Shown: positions 42,172-54,123, counted from the first letter of the stretch. The stretch is 64,000 nt of DNA from Bradyrhizobium sp. SRS-191 (GCF_024586915.1 NZ_JANBVS010000011.1:124001-188000); one strand, 5' to 3'. Numbers and translations: made by a program. Notes: generated from the sequence alone by a model not told the origin.

Positions 42172-45100
42172 TCAAGAGCACCCCGTCGTGCTTCCGCACG
42201 TATCGCACTTCATGCAGGTGCCGTTCCGGACCAGCGTGAAATTCCCGCACTCTGAGCACATCTCGCCTTCGTAGCCCTTGGCTTTCGCTTCCGCGCGGCG
42301 TTCGGCCTTGGAGGCGACTTGCGTGTTGGCCGTGCCGGCCTTGCTCCATTGCAGGGCCTCGAGCTTCTCGGTGGGCGAGAGGTCGTGCTGCGGCTCCTGC
42401 TTGTAGGCGACGGCGCCGTCGATCGTGTCGCCGGCCCGCGAAGAGGCGAGCGCGGTGACGCGGCCCCCGGACGGGCCGTCATGCGGCGCCGAGACGGTGG
42501 TGTGGGCGGTGCCGGAGGGCGTGCCGCCGCGCATGACGACGAGGTTGTCGGTGCGCGAGCGGGTCAGGCCGCGTGAAACGTACTTCGCGGCCTGCTGGCT
42601 GGGGCCGTCCTCCGACGGCTTGCCTTCGTCGACGCCGCGGCCGAGCGCATCGAAGTTGCTCTCGGAGGGGTCGACATGGGCGAGGTCGAAGCGCGACATG
42701 TAGCTGACGGCGAGCTCGCGGAACACGTAGTCGAGGATCGACGTCGCATACTTGATCGAGTCGTTGCCCTGGACGGGACCGGCCGGCTCGAAGCGGGTGA
42801 AGGTGAAGGCGTCGACATACTCCTCCAGCGGCACGCCGTACTGGAGGCCCAGCGACACCGCGATGGCGAAGTTGTTGATGAAGGAGCGTAGCGCCGCGCC
42901 CTCCTTGTGCATGTCGATGAAGATCTCGCCGAGACGGCCATCATCATACTCGCCGGTGCGCAGATAAACCTTATGCCCGCCGACGACCGCCTTCTGGGTG
43001 TAGCCCTTGCGGCGATCCGGCATCTTCTCGCGCTCGCGCATCACGACGATGCGCTCGACCAGCTTCTCGACGATCTTCTCCGAGACTTGCGTCGCGCGCG
43101 CCGCCATGGGCTTCTCGTAGAAGGACTCGACCGCATCGTCCTCGTCCTCATCATCGCTGATGAGCTGCGAGTTGAGCGGCTGCGACAGTTTTGAGCCGTC
43201 GCGGTAGAGCGCGTTGGCCTTCAGCGCGAGCTTCCAGGAGAGCAGATAGGCCGCCTTGCAGTCCTCGACCGTGGCGTCGTTCGGCATGTTGATGGTCTTG
43301 GAGATCGCGCCCGAGATGAACGGCTGCGCCGCCGCCATCATGCGGATGTGGCTCTCGACGGAGAGATAGCGCTTGCCGATCTTGCCGCAGGGATTGGCGC
43401 AATCGAACACCGAATAATGCTCGGCCTTCAGGTGCGGGGCCCCCTCGACCGTCATCGCGCCGCAGATGTGGACGTTGGCGGCCTCGATCTCGCGCTTGGT
43501 GAATCCAACAGCGGCGAGCAGCTCGAAGGTCGGCGACGCCAGCGCCTCGGCGGAGACGCCGAGCTGCTTGGTGATGAAGTCCTCGCCGAGCGTCCACTTG
43601 TTGAACACGAACTTGATGTCGAACGCGGTCGGCAAGGCCTTCTCGACCTTGGCGATGGCTTCATCGGTGAAGCCCTTGGCCTTGAGGGTCGAGGCGTTGA
43701 TGCCGGGCGCATTGGACAGCGAGCCGTGACCGACGGCATAGGCCTCGATCTCGGCGATCTCGCTCTCGCGATAGCCGAGCGCGCGCAGCGCCTCGGGAAC
43801 CGCGCGGTTGATGATCTTGAAGTAGCCGCCGCCGGCCAGCTTCTTGAACTTCACCAGCGCGAAGTCAGGCTCGATGCCGGTGGTGTCGCAATCCATGACC
43901 AGGCCGATGGTGCCGGTGGGGGCGACCACGGTGACCTGGGCGTTGCGATAGCCGTTGGTCTCGCCAAGCGCGAGCGCGTCGTCCCAGGCCTGGATGGCGT
44001 GGCTGACCAGCGAGACCTGCGGGCAGTGGGCGTGGTCGAGCGGCACCGGGGCGACCGAGAGCGCCTCATAGCCGGTCGCTTCGCCCTTCGCGGCGCGGCG
44101 ATGATTCTTGATGACGCGCAGCATGTGCGCGGCGTTCTTCTTGTAGCCGGGGAAGGGGCCGAGCTCGCCGGCCATCTCGGCCGAGGTCTTGTAGGCGATG
44201 CCGGTCATGATCGCCGAGAGCGCGCCGCACAGCGCGCGGCCTTCCTTGCTGTCATAGGACAGGCCCATGGTCATCAACAGGCCGCCGATGTTGGCGTAGC
44301 CGAGGCCGAGCGTGCGGAACTCGTAGGAGAGCTCGGCGATCGCCTTGGACGGGAACTGCGCCATCAGCACGGAGATCTCGAGCACGACGGTCCAGAGCCG
44401 GCAGAGATGCTCGTAAGAAGCCACGTCGAAGTGCTTGGTCTTGACGTTGTAGAACGTCAGCAGGTTGGCGGAGGCCAGGTTGCACGCGGTGTCGTCCAGG
44501 AACATGTATTCCGAGCACGGATTGGACGCGCGGATGTCGCCGGACGCCTTGCAGGTGTGCCAGTCGTTCATCGTGGTGTTGAAGTGCAGGCCGGGATCGG
44601 CCGAGGCCCAGGCGGCGTGGCCGATTTTTTCCCAGAGGTCGCGCGCCTTGAGCGTCTTGACGACCTTCTTGTTGGTGCGGCCGATCAGGCTCCAGTCGCT
44701 GTCGGTCTCGACCGCGCGGAGGAAGTCGTCCTTCAAGGACACCGAGTTGTTGGAGTTCTGGCCGGAGACCGTGAGATAGGCTTCCGAATCCCAGTCGGTG
44801 TCGTAGATCGGGAAGTCGATGTCCTTGTAGCCCTGCCTGGCGAACTGGATGACCCGCTTGATGTAGTTGTCGGGCACCAGCGCGCGGCGCGCGAGCTTGA
44901 TCTCGCGGCGCAGCGCCGGGTTCTTCTCGGGGTCGAAGCAGTCGTCGCCGGAGCCCTCGCAATTGACGCAGGCCTTCATCACGGCCTTGAGGTGCTTCTG
45001 GTTGATCTTGGAGCCGGTGACGAGAGCGGCGACCTTCTGCTCCTCCTTCACCTTCCAGTCGATATAGGCCTCGATATCCGGATGGTCGGCGTCGACCACC

Positions 45101-45942
45101 ACCATCTTGGCGGCGCGGCGGGTGGTGCCGCCGGACTTGATGGCGCCGGCGGCGCGGTCGCCGATCTTGAGGAAGCTCATCAGGCCGGACGAGCGGCCGC
45201 CGCCCGACAGGCGCTCGCCTTCGCCGCGCAGCCGCGAGAAGTTGGAGCCGGTGCCGGAGCCGTATTTGAACAGGCGCGCCTCGCGCACCCAGAGGTCCAT
45301 GATGCCGCCGTCATTGACGAGGTCGTCCTCGACGCCCTGGATGAAGCAGGCGTGCGGCTGCGGGTGCTCGTAGGACGACTTCGACTTGGTCAGCTTGCCG
45401 GTCTTGTAGTCGACGTAATAGTGGCCCTGGCCGGGACCATCGATGCCGTAGGCCCAGTGCAGACCGGTGTTGAACCATTGCGGCGAGTTCGGCGCGACCA
45501 TCTGCTTCGACAGCATGAAGCGCAGTTCGTCGTAGAACGCGACGGCGTCCTCCTCGGAGGAGAAGTAGTTGCCTTTCCAGCCCCAATAGGTCCAGCAGCC
45601 GGCCAGACGGTCGAACACCTGCTTGGCCGAACGCTCGCTGCCATAGCGCTCGTTCTCAGGCAGCGCGGCGAGCGCGTCGGTGTCCGGCACCGAGCGCCAC
45701 AGCCAGGACGGCACGCTCTCTTCCTCGACCTTCTTCAGACGCGCGGCGACGCCCGCCTTGCGGAAATACTTCTGCGCCAGCACGTCGGAGGCGACCTGCG
45801 ACCAGAACTCGGGCACCTCGACATTCTCGAGCCGGAACACCACCGAGCCGTCCGGATTCTTGATCTCGGACGTGGTCAGGCGGAAGTCGATCCCTTGATA
45901 GGGTGACTGCCCTTCGGTGGTGTTGCGCCGTTCAATCCGCAT
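42172..45942 (-). CDS. nrdJ: Adenosylcobalamin-dependent (class II) ribonucleotide reductase
   Basis: A 1256-residue class II ribonucleoside-diphosphate reductase, which makes deoxyribonucleotides with B12 and does not need oxygen. The catalytic barrel contains SNPCSEYMFLDDTACNLAS, ANIGGLLMTMG, APTGTIGLVMDCDTTGIEP and PNDATVEDCKAAYLLSWKL. The C-terminus has a Cys-rich thioredoxin-interaction/zinc-finger tail: CSECGNFTLVRNG, CMKCDTCGSTTGC. Length and layout fit the long NrdJ found in rhizobia. The ATG at 45942 begins MRIERRN; an ATG at 45954 is possible. Its long leader (45943-46654) carries candidate regulatory palindromes but no clear cobalamin riboswitch. Confidence 0.95.
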   Translation of the reverse strand: MRIERRNTTEGQSPYQGIDFRLTTSEIKNPDGSVVFRLENVEVPEFWSQVASDVLAQKYFRKAGVAARLKKVEEESVPSWLWRSVPDTDALAALPENERYGSERSAKQVFDRLAGCWTYWGWKGNYFSSEEDAVAFYDELRFMLSKQMVAPNSPQWFNTGLHWAYGIDGPGQGHYYVDYKTGKLTKSKSSYEHPQPHACFIQGVEDDLVNDGGIMDLWVREARLFKYGSGTGSNFSRLRGEGERLSGGGRSSGLMSFLKIGDRAAGAIKSGGTTRRAAKMVVVDADHPDIEAYIDWKVKEEQKVAALVTGSKINQKHLKAVMKACVNCEGSGDDCFDPEKNPALRREIKLARRALVPDNYIKRVIQFARQGYKDIDFPIYDTDWDSEAYLTVSGQNSNNSVSLKDDFLRAVETDSDWSLIGRTNKKVVKTLKARDLWEKIGHAAWASADPGLHFNTTMNDWHTCKASGDIRASNPCSEYMFLDDTACNLASANLLTFYNVKTKHFDVASYEHLCRLWTVVLEISVLMAQFPSKAIAELSYEFRTLGLGYANIGGLLMTMGLSYDSKEGRALCGALSAIMTGIAYKTSAEMAGELGPFPGYKKNAAHMLRVIKNHRRAAKGEATGYEALSVAPVPLDHAHCPQVSLVSHAIQAWDDALALGETNGYRNAQVTVVAPTGTIGLVMDCDTTGIEPDFALVKFKKLAGGGYFKIINRAVPEALRALGYRESEIAEIEAYAVGHGSLSNAPGINASTLKAKGFTDEAIAKVEKALPTAFDIKFVFNKWTLGEDFITKQLGVSAEALASPTFELLAAVGFTKREIEAANVHICGAMTVEGAPHLKAEHYSVFDCANPCGKIGKRYLSVESHIRMMAAAQPFISGAISKTINMPNDATVEDCKAAYLLSWKLALKANALYRDGSKLSQPLNSQLISDDEDEDDAVESFYEKPMAARATQVSEKIVEKLVERIVVMREREKMPDRRKGYTQKAVVGGHKVYLRTGEYDDGRLGEIFIDMHKEGAALRSFINNFAIAVSLGLQYGVPLEEYVDAFTFTRFEPAGPVQGNDSIKYATSILDYVFRELAVSYMSRFDLAHVDPSESNFDALGRGVDEGKPSEDGPSQQAAKYVSRGLTRSRTDNLVVMRGGTPSGTAHTTVSAPHDGPSGGRVTALASSRAGDTIDGAVAYKQEPQHDLSPTEKLEALQWSKAGTANTQVASKAERRAEAKAKGYEGEMCSECGNFTLVRNGTCMKCDTCGSTTGCS

Positions 45943-46654
45943 CGCGAGCCCCAATTGTTCTTGCCGGACCGCGTTTGGCGGCCGGGATCATTGCATCCAA
46001 AGGCGGAGGCTTGCGAGTCCCATCCCAGGGGACCCCTTGCCGCCGCAGTTCAACCGGTCGCCCGGTCCCGTCTCTCTCAACGCCTCACGCGTGCCGTCCG
46101 GCTCCATCGCCGCTGCAAGACAGCCCCCACATCTAGTGGGGGCCTTCGCAGCCCCATCCTCGCGACCACCCCGCCGCGGGACAGACGACGAACCGCACGC
46201 CGGGCCTGGTGGCCTTCTGGCGCGGTCGTCCTCAAACCCTTCTGGGAGGCGGGCGGCGAAACGAGAAACACGATCAAGCGCCGAACCGGGCCGGAAGCTA
46301 GGACGACTCCGCTTCCCCCGTCAAGGACTAGTGGGGGTTCCCTAACCAAACACTAAATATGGGGGAAAGTGCGGGATAACCAGGGCGCGTGCCGGTATCG
46401 TGATGGCCGTAACTATCGGCGAGTCCTTACGGATTCGAAACCAAAAAAATTTGCTCCGGGCGCCATCCACAGGGCTTCGTCCCGCTGTTCACAGGGGCAA
46501 ATTTATTCGCGTGCGCACGGTGTGTTTTGCTTGCATCAGCGGGACTCACGGCCACTTACGGAGACCGGCGCGGGGCAGGCATGCCCCACAATCCCTGGTG
46601 TGGCCGGGAAAACGTCGGCAGTCTGGCGCTCCCACGGACGGCGCCGGTGATTCC
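45943..46654. promoter_or_regulatory. Long nrdJ leader/intergenic region with palindromes
   Basis: A 712-base region between divergent nrdJ and the EamA transporter gene. It contains a perfect palindrome at 46123-46143 and CCCCCACTAG-containing elements at 46328-46343, with ACACTAAATATGGGGG at 46350-46365. I see no cobalamin riboswitch B12-box (GCCACTG) by eye and no other gene. Confidence 0.5.
46123..46143. promoter_or_regulatory. Candidate NrdR-type palindrome in nrdJ leader
   Basis: GCCCCCAC-ATCTA-GTGGGGGC is a perfect 21-base palindrome about 185 bases upstream of nrdJ. Its centre (CACATCTAGTG) resembles the ACACxATATxTAGTG pattern of NrdR boxes, the repressors of ribonucleotide reductase genes. 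The same core CCCCCACTAG recurs (minus strand) near 46328-46337. Assignment to NrdR is tentative; it could be a transcription hairpin. Confidence 0.3.
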
Positions 46655-47548
46655 ATGTCAGACAAGCCAACGGCCAGCGGGCGGATTACGCCCGCCGGGC
46701 TGATGTTCCTCGCCATCACCTCGCTCGGCTGGGGTTTCAACTGGCCTGTCACCAAGCACCTGGTCGGCGTGCTGCCGCCGTTGACGCTCCGCGGCACCAC
46801 CGGCGTGGTCGGTGCGCTATTGCTGGCGCTGCTCGCGGTGATCAGGAGCCAGAGCCTCGCCGTGCCGCGGGAGGTCTGGCCGCGGCTGATCCTGGCGGGG
46901 ATGCTCAACGTCACCGCCTGGATGGTGCTGATGGGGCTGGCGCTGTTGTGGCTGCCGGCCGGCGAGGCGGCGCTGATCGCCTACACCATGCCGGTCTGGG
47001 CCTCGCTGCTGGCCTGGCCGATCCTGGGCGAGCGGCCGACCGTGTTGCGCGTGCTGGCCCTGGTGCTGGCCTTCGCCGGGCTCGCCGCGATCATGGGCAG
47101 CAACGGGCTCAATGCCAGCCGCGACAAGCTGCCGGGCATCCTGATGGTGCTGGGCGGCGCGTTCGGCTTCGCGCTCGGCACGGTCATGGCCAAGAAGCTG
47201 CCGATCAAGCTGCCGCCGCTGTCGGCCGCCGCCTGGCAGATCGGCATCGGCTGCGTGCCGATCGTGATCGTCGGATTCGCGCTCGAGCATTCCGACTGGA
47301 CCAGGCTCGACCAGCTCGACTGGGCGCTGATGTTCTATTCGACCGTGATCCAGTTCTGCGTCGCCTATGTCGCCTGGTTGGCGGCGCTGTCGCGGCTGCC
47401 GGCCTCGGTGGCGGCGATCGGCACCATGGCGGTCCCGGTGATCGGCGTCGTGGCGTCGGCGATCGCGTTGCGCGAGCCGCTGGGGGCAGGGCAGATCGCA
47501 GCGCTGGCCTTCACGCTTGGAGCGGTGGCGCTGGCGACGCGGGGATAG
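46655..47548 (+). CDS. EamA/DMT-family transporter
   Basis: A 297-residue inner-membrane protein with ten predicted helices in two EamA repeats. The first begins ITSLGWGFNWPVTKHL and the repeat junction is near LPGILMVLGGAFGFALG. These drug/metabolite exporters move small solutes such as amino acids, nucleosides or metabolites; the substrate is unknown. I chose the ATG at 46655 because the longer upstream reading would begin in the leader. The gene overlaps the last 38 bases of the hybrid kinase gene on the opposite strand. Confidence 0.88.
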   Translation: MSDKPTASGRITPAGLMFLAITSLGWGFNWPVTKHLVGVLPPLTLRGTTGVVGALLLALLAVIRSQSLAVPREVWPRLILAGMLNVTAWMVLMGLALLWLPAGEAALIAYTMPVWASLLAWPILGERPTVLRVLALVLAFAGLAAIMGSNGLNASRDKLPGILMVLGGAFGFALGTVMAKKLPIKLPPLSAAAWQIGIGCVPIVIVGFALEHSDWTRLDQLDWALMFYSTVIQFCVAYVAWLAALSRLPASVAAIGTMAVPVIGVVASAIALREPLGAGQIAALAFTLGAVALATRG

Positions 47549-49799
47549 CATCGCCGGCCGGAGCGCGATCGAGGGCGCGGCGGATCATCTGGGCGAGCTC
47601 GGTGCGGCGATAGGGTTTCGTCAGCAGCAGCGCGTCGGGCAGCAACTGGCGGTTCTCGATGATCGCGTTGTCGGTGTAGCCGGAGGTGTAGAGCACCCGG
47701 AGACCGGGACGTGTCGCCGTGATCGTCTCCGCGAGCTGGCTGCCGCTGATTCCGCCGGGCATGATGACGTCGGTGAACAGCAGATCGAACGGCTGGTCCT
47801 GCGCGACGATGGCCAGCGCTTCCGTGGCCTTTGAGGCGACGAGCGTCGTGTAGCCGAGGCCCTGGAGCTGGGCGAGCACGAAGTCGCGCACCAGCGGATC
47901 GTCCTCCACCACCAGGATCGTCTCGGTGCCGCGCGGCAGAACCTGCTCGTGCTCCGGCTCGGCCTGCTGCAGCCGCTGTGCCGCCGGCAGATAGAGCCGG
48001 ATCGTGGTGCCGTTGTTCTCCTCGCTATACAGCTTGATGTGGCCGCCCGACTGCTTGACGAAGCCATACACCATGCTGAGCCCGAGGCCGGAGCCCTTGC
48101 CGGCATCCTTGGTGGTGAAGAACGGCTCGAACGCGCGGTCCCTGACGTCGGCCGGCATGCCGGCGCCGGTGTCGCTGACGGCCACCATGACATAGGTGCC
48201 CGGCACCACGCCGGGATTGGCCGTTGCATAGGCCTCGTCGAGCACGGTCTTCTTCGTCTCCAGCAGCAGCTTGCCGCCATCCGGCATCGCATCGCGCGCG
48301 TTGATGGCCATGTTGACCAGCGAGTTCGCCAGCTGCGCGGAATCGACATGGGCGATGAGATCCTCCCCGGCGAGAATGGTCCGGATCTCGACCTGCTCGC
48401 CGAGCGTCGGCCGCAGCAGCTTGGCGATGTCGTCCACCGTGGCGTTGACGTCGATGTCACGCGGGCGCAGGGGCTGCTTGCGCGCAAACGCGAGCAGGTG
48501 ACGGATCAGCTCGGTGCAGCGATCGGTCGCCCTGCTGATCAGGACGGCGAGTTCAGCCGCGGCGGGCCGATCCTGGACGGCGTCGATCAGCATTTCGATC
48601 GAGCCGGTGATGATCGTCAGCATGTTGTTGAAGTCGTGCGCCACGCCGCCGGTGAGCTTGCCGATCGCGTCCAGTTTCTGCGCCTGCTGCAGCAGGCGTT
48701 CGATCTCATGGACCTCCGAGACGTCGTGATACACCAGCGCCGCGCCGCTGATCGCAGCGGCCGAATTGCGCAGCGGCCGGCCGCTGACCATCAGGCGGAA
48801 CTGCGACCGTCCGTCGGTCGGCTTGACCACCACTTCGCGGCGATCGAACGAGAGTCCGCGCAACGCGCGCGCGATCGGCAGATCCTGATCGTCGATGAGC
48901 GTCACGGCATCGCTCTCGTAGAACCGGTTTGCCTTCAGCATTTCGCCGAAGGTCTTGTCGACAGCCGTGCCGAAGAAATGTCCCGCCGCCTGGTTCGAGA
49001 GCATGACCGTGCCTTCGGGGTCGACCACCAGCACACCTTCGGCCATGCTGTTGAAGGTGGTTTCGAGAATGGCGGAGGAGCGGCGCAGCTCGTCATAGGC
49101 GGCAGCGAGGTCGCCGCGCTGCTGCAGCGCCTGCGCTTCGAGCGAAGTTGCCGTGGCCTGTGAGCGGGTGAGGGACGTCCGCAGCGCCCGGTCCGACAGA
49201 TAGGCGCGCCGGACCAGATAGGCCGCGATCGCGAGTACGAGGGCGACGCCGGCGAGGTCGATGGCGAGCAGCCACGATCCTGTTCGCCGCGAGCTTGCGC
49301 TTCGTTCCGCGAGGAGCCGGCGCTCCCGGTCGGAGAAAGCATCCAGCGTCTCGTTGATCGTTGCCATCGCCTTTGGGCCGGCGGCGTTCGTTATCAAGGC
49401 TTGCAGGCCGCTGCGATCGTTGGCGGCGCGGCGCCGGATGAACTCGCCTGCAAGCTCGACGCGTTGCTGCACGACGCCGTCGATCGATTGGAGCCGCTCG
49501 CTCTGTGCAGGGTTGTCGCGGACGAGCTGCCGCAGGTCCGCCCAGGCGCCAGGAACCATGGCGCTCGTCTCCTGGAATTCGGTGACGAACCGGTCTGACC
49601 CCGACAGACCAAAGCCACGTGAAGCCGCTTCGACCTGCCGCAGCAGCAGGCGCAGCTGGGAGGTCTTTTCGAGAACCTCCATGGTGTGCTCGACCAAGGC
49701 GGTGTCGCTGCGCGCCTTGAGGTCGAGCGCGGTCGATGCGGCGCCCACGGCCAGCAGGGTTCCAAGGCCGAGCCCGATCGCCACGCGGCGGCGAATCAT
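47511..49799 (-). CDS. CHASE3/PAS hybrid histidine kinase, copy 1
   Basis: A 762-residue membrane-bound hybrid kinase. Transmembrane helix 1 (about 6-26), a CHASE3-like periplasmic domain (about 30-165), helix 2 (about 170-195), a linker coil and a PAS (about 238-360) precede HisKA (phospho-accepting His388 in GGVAHDFNNML). The ATPase domain has GLGLSMVYGF, and the C-terminal receiver domain has Asp677 in FTDVIMPGG. It transfers phosphate internally to the receiver; the final partner is not encoded beside it. It is a tandem paralogue of the 49996-52281 gene, with catalytic residues at identical positions. It overlaps the convergent EamA transporter by 38 bases. Confidence 0.92.
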   Translation of the reverse strand: MIRRRVAIGLGLGTLLAVGAASTALDLKARSDTALVEHTMEVLEKTSQLRLLLRQVEAASRGFGLSGSDRFVTEFQETSAMVPGAWADLRQLVRDNPAQSERLQSIDGVVQQRVELAGEFIRRRAANDRSGLQALITNAAGPKAMATINETLDAFSDRERRLLAERSASSRRTGSWLLAIDLAGVALVLAIAAYLVRRAYLSDRALRTSLTRSQATATSLEAQALQQRGDLAAAYDELRRSSAILETTFNSMAEGVLVVDPEGTVMLSNQAAGHFFGTAVDKTFGEMLKANRFYESDAVTLIDDQDLPIARALRGLSFDRREVVVKPTDGRSQFRLMVSGRPLRNSAAAISGAALVYHDVSEVHEIERLLQQAQKLDAIGKLTGGVAHDFNNMLTIITGSIEMLIDAVQDRPAAAELAVLISRATDRCTELIRHLLAFARKQPLRPRDIDVNATVDDIAKLLRPTLGEQVEIRTILAGEDLIAHVDSAQLANSLVNMAINARDAMPDGGKLLLETKKTVLDEAYATANPGVVPGTYVMVAVSDTGAGMPADVRDRAFEPFFTTKDAGKGSGLGLSMVYGFVKQSGGHIKLYSEENNGTTIRLYLPAAQRLQQAEPEHEQVLPRGTETILVVEDDPLVRDFVLAQLQGLGYTTLVASKATEALAIVAQDQPFDLLFTDVIMPGGISGSQLAETITATRPGLRVLYTSGYTDNAIIENRQLLPDALLLTKPYRRTELAQMIRRALDRAPAGDAIPASPAPPLQA

Positions 49800-49995
49800 G
49801 GGTGAGTTCCAGAGGCGCTGGATGCGCGCGGTCGATCAAGCCGCATCGGGACTATGAGTTGCTCTATCGTGATTGGCGAATAGTTCGGTCTGCAATGTCC
49901 TGAGTTGTAAGCAAGGCCTCGCGTCCTGCCAATCGTCTGTTTGAGTTCCATCCGGATTTATGCGGGCCGATCGTCGTTCCGATGGCGGGTGGCGG

Positions 49996-52281
<2,286 letters not shown>

Positions 52282-52758
52282 CCGCGTTTCTCAATCATCG
52301 ACGTGGCCCGCCCGCGCTTCGCGGGATGATCGCGACGTGCCTGATGCGTCCGGCTCTCAATACCGCTGCATCGAGGGCGGTGATGATATGTCTGCAAGGC
52401 GCGCCTCCTTGTTCGAAACTTCTGGCGCGATGGCACGGTCAACCGCCGGCGTGCAGCGATCTGCACTGCGCTCGGGTTTGCGCGATCCATGATCAGTCGG
52501 TCGAGTGTCCGTCGTTAGTAGTCAAACCCGCCTGCGACCAGCTTATCGAAGCAGAATCACGAGCTCGATTGATATTGGACCGGAACGCGCAATACATCTG
52601 CACGTCGCGGGGCACATTCCTGCAATTTCGTCGACATTCAGTCGACAACGTGGCGTATGGGACACATAACAAACAACATTGGAACAAATTCATAGCAAAA
52701 GCGGCGAGGTAAGTACCTCGCCGCCTTATTTATCACGTGACGGAATGGCCGCTGCTGC
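52282..52758. other. Intergenic region with BA14K terminator
   Basis: About 475 bases between the hybrid kinase start and the BA14K gene end. It contains the terminator at 52697-52724 near the BA14K end and presumably the kinase promoter. No gene was recognised in it. Confidence 0.5.
52697..52724 (-). terminator. Terminator of the BA14K gene
   Basis: A perfect 10-bp stem (GCGGCGAGGT / ACCTCGCCGC) with a four-base loop lies 35 bases beyond the BA14K stop. It is followed on the minus strand by TTTTGC. A textbook factor-independent terminator. Confidence 0.85.
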
Positions 52759-53466
52759 TTACGGGCAGGGATGCCGAAGGCCGTCGTAGCCGAGGTAAGT
52801 TCCCGACGCCGGATCGTAGGAGCGGTACCGGCGAGCGCAATAGCTGGGATCGACACCCTCGGTTCCGACGACGGCGACCGGAGCGGAGTCATCGTAGTAG
52901 GAGTAGTCGTTGTAGTAGTCGTTTCCGTAATAGTACGGATCATTGTAGTAGGCGTAGGAGCTGCCGAGGCCGATGCCGACGCCCACACCGACGCCGGGCC
53001 AGAAGCCGCCGCCGCGGTGCCAGCCGCCATGGTGACCGCCTCGCCAGCCGCCGCCGCTCCAATTGCCGCCGCCGCCGTTCCAGTTGCCACCGCCACCGGT
53101 CCAGTTGCCGCGGCCGCCGCCATTGTTGATGGCGACATTGGCGCCGGCCGCCGGACCGCGACCCACAAGGCCTGGGCCCCCAACGGCTGTGCGTCCGGAG
53201 AAGCTGCCGCCGCCGATGCCGCCGCCCGGCCCAGCTGTAAAGGCGCCGCGTCCGCCGCCACCGATCGCGCCACCGCCGCCGATCGCTCCGCCACCGCCGC
53301 CGCCGCCGATGGCCGCGCCCCCACCACCACCGCCGCCGCCCATGGCAGCGCCGGCACCCGGACCGCGTCCGCCGCCGGGACCTTGGGCAAAGCTCGTGGT
53401 CGCTGCCGCGAGCGGCAGAATCAGCGCCACTGCCGCGGCGGCGCTCCATGTCTTCAGTCTGGTCAT
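52759..53466 (-). CDS. Gly-rich exported BA14K-family protein
   Basis: 235 residues. A signal peptide (about 1-27) precedes a long Gly-rich low-complexity region with runs of GGGGGG and NWGGGGG-like repeats, then a Tyr- and Asp-rich segment. The BA14K ending is SYCARRYRSYDPASGTYLGYDGLRHPC. Brucella BA14K is an immunoreactive, envelope-associated lectin-like protein. The Gly-rich part is seen in many rhizobial surface proteins. The start ATG at 53466 begins MTRLKTWSAA; a longer frame would extend into the divergent region. It has its own terminator. Confidence 0.88.
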   Translation of the reverse strand: MTRLKTWSAAAAVALILPLAAATTSFAQGPGGGRGPGAGAAMGGGGGGGGAAIGGGGGGGAIGGGGAIGGGGRGAFTAGPGGGIGGGSFSGRTAVGGPGLVGRGPAAGANVAINNGGGRGNWTGGGGNWNGGGGNWSGGGWRGGHHGGWHRGGGFWPGVGVGVGIGLGSSYAYYNDPYYYGNDYYNDYSYYDDSAPVAVVGTEGVDPSYCARRYRSYDPASGTYLGYDGLRHPCP

Positions 53467-53628
53467 CACTCTCGCTCCATCAGGGGAAAATGACCTAACC
53501 GCAGGGCCGGGATGTCGTTCCCCGGCGTGAACCGGTGCATCGTCGCGGGCGGGGGCGGTGCAACACTGGACAAGTCGCAAGCGGGGTGGCATCAGAGCCG
53601 TGATCTTCACAGAACCGGCCCCGAGCGC

Positions 53629-54039
53629 ATGAAACAGTTCTTTCTCAAGCTCTTCACGTGGTGGAATGGCCAGACCTTCGGCACGCAGCTGTGGACCTGG
53701 CGGTTCGGCGAGCTGGTGGGGCAGGATGCGCAGGGCAACCGCTATTATCGGACCGCCGGCGGCAAGATCGATCCGGTGCTGCATTTCGAGCGCCGCTGGG
53801 TGATCTACAACGGCTTGGCGGAGGCCAGCCGCATCCCGCCGGAATGGCATGGCTGGATCCATCATATGGTCGACGTGCCGCCGACTCAGGACGGCTACAA
53901 ATCTCGCGAATGGGAGAAGCCGCATCAGCCGAACCTGACCGGCACGGCGCTCGCCTACCGTCCGGCCGGCTCCACCCTGGCCAGCGGCCGCCGTCCGAAG
54001 GCGACCGGCGACTATCAGCCCTGGACGCCGGGAAGCTGA
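53629..54039 (+). CDS. Complex I accessory subunit NDUFA12-family protein
   Basis: A 136-residue protein of the NDUFA12/B17.2 family, one of the few mitochondrial complex I accessory subunits also found in alphaproteobacteria. Landmarks: FTWWNGQTFGTQLWTWRFGELVG, GNRYYRTAGG, ERRWVIYNGLAEASRIPPEWHGWIH and the W(E)KPHQPNLTGT end segment. It associates with the peripheral arm of NADH:ubiquinone oxidoreductase. The ATG at 53629 begins MKQFFLKL; a longer frame from 53512 would add unlike sequence. It ends at a terminator shared with the converging DJ-1 gene. Confidence 0.93.
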   Translation: MKQFFLKLFTWWNGQTFGTQLWTWRFGELVGQDAQGNRYYRTAGGKIDPVLHFERRWVIYNGLAEASRIPPEWHGWIHHMVDVPPTQDGYKSREWEKPHQPNLTGTALAYRPAGSTLASGRRPKATGDYQPWTPGS

Positions 54040-54066
54040 TTCGATCGCTTCTTGAACAATGTTTCT

Positions 54067-54099
54067 GAGGCCGTCCGGGCTCCGGGCGGCCTCTCTGCT
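54067..54099. terminator. Terminator between convergent genes
   Basis: GAGGCCG ... CGGCCTC with inner complementary CCGG parts forms a strong hairpin, followed by TCTGCTTT on the plus strand. It lies 28 bases after NDUFA12 and 25 bases before the DJ-1 gene end. Confidence 0.75.
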
Positions 54100-54123
54100 T
54101 TGGGGATGGCAGAGCCGGCCCCG

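Noticed and set aside
45943..46654. Cobalamin riboswitch in the nrdJ leader
   Set aside because: Expected from the biology, but I could not find the B12-box or the conserved core by eye; left as an untested possibility.
52282..52712. 164-residue plus-strand frame beside the second hybrid kinase
   Set aside because: Starts inside the kinase gene on the opposite strand, lacks a ribosome site and has no recognisable content.
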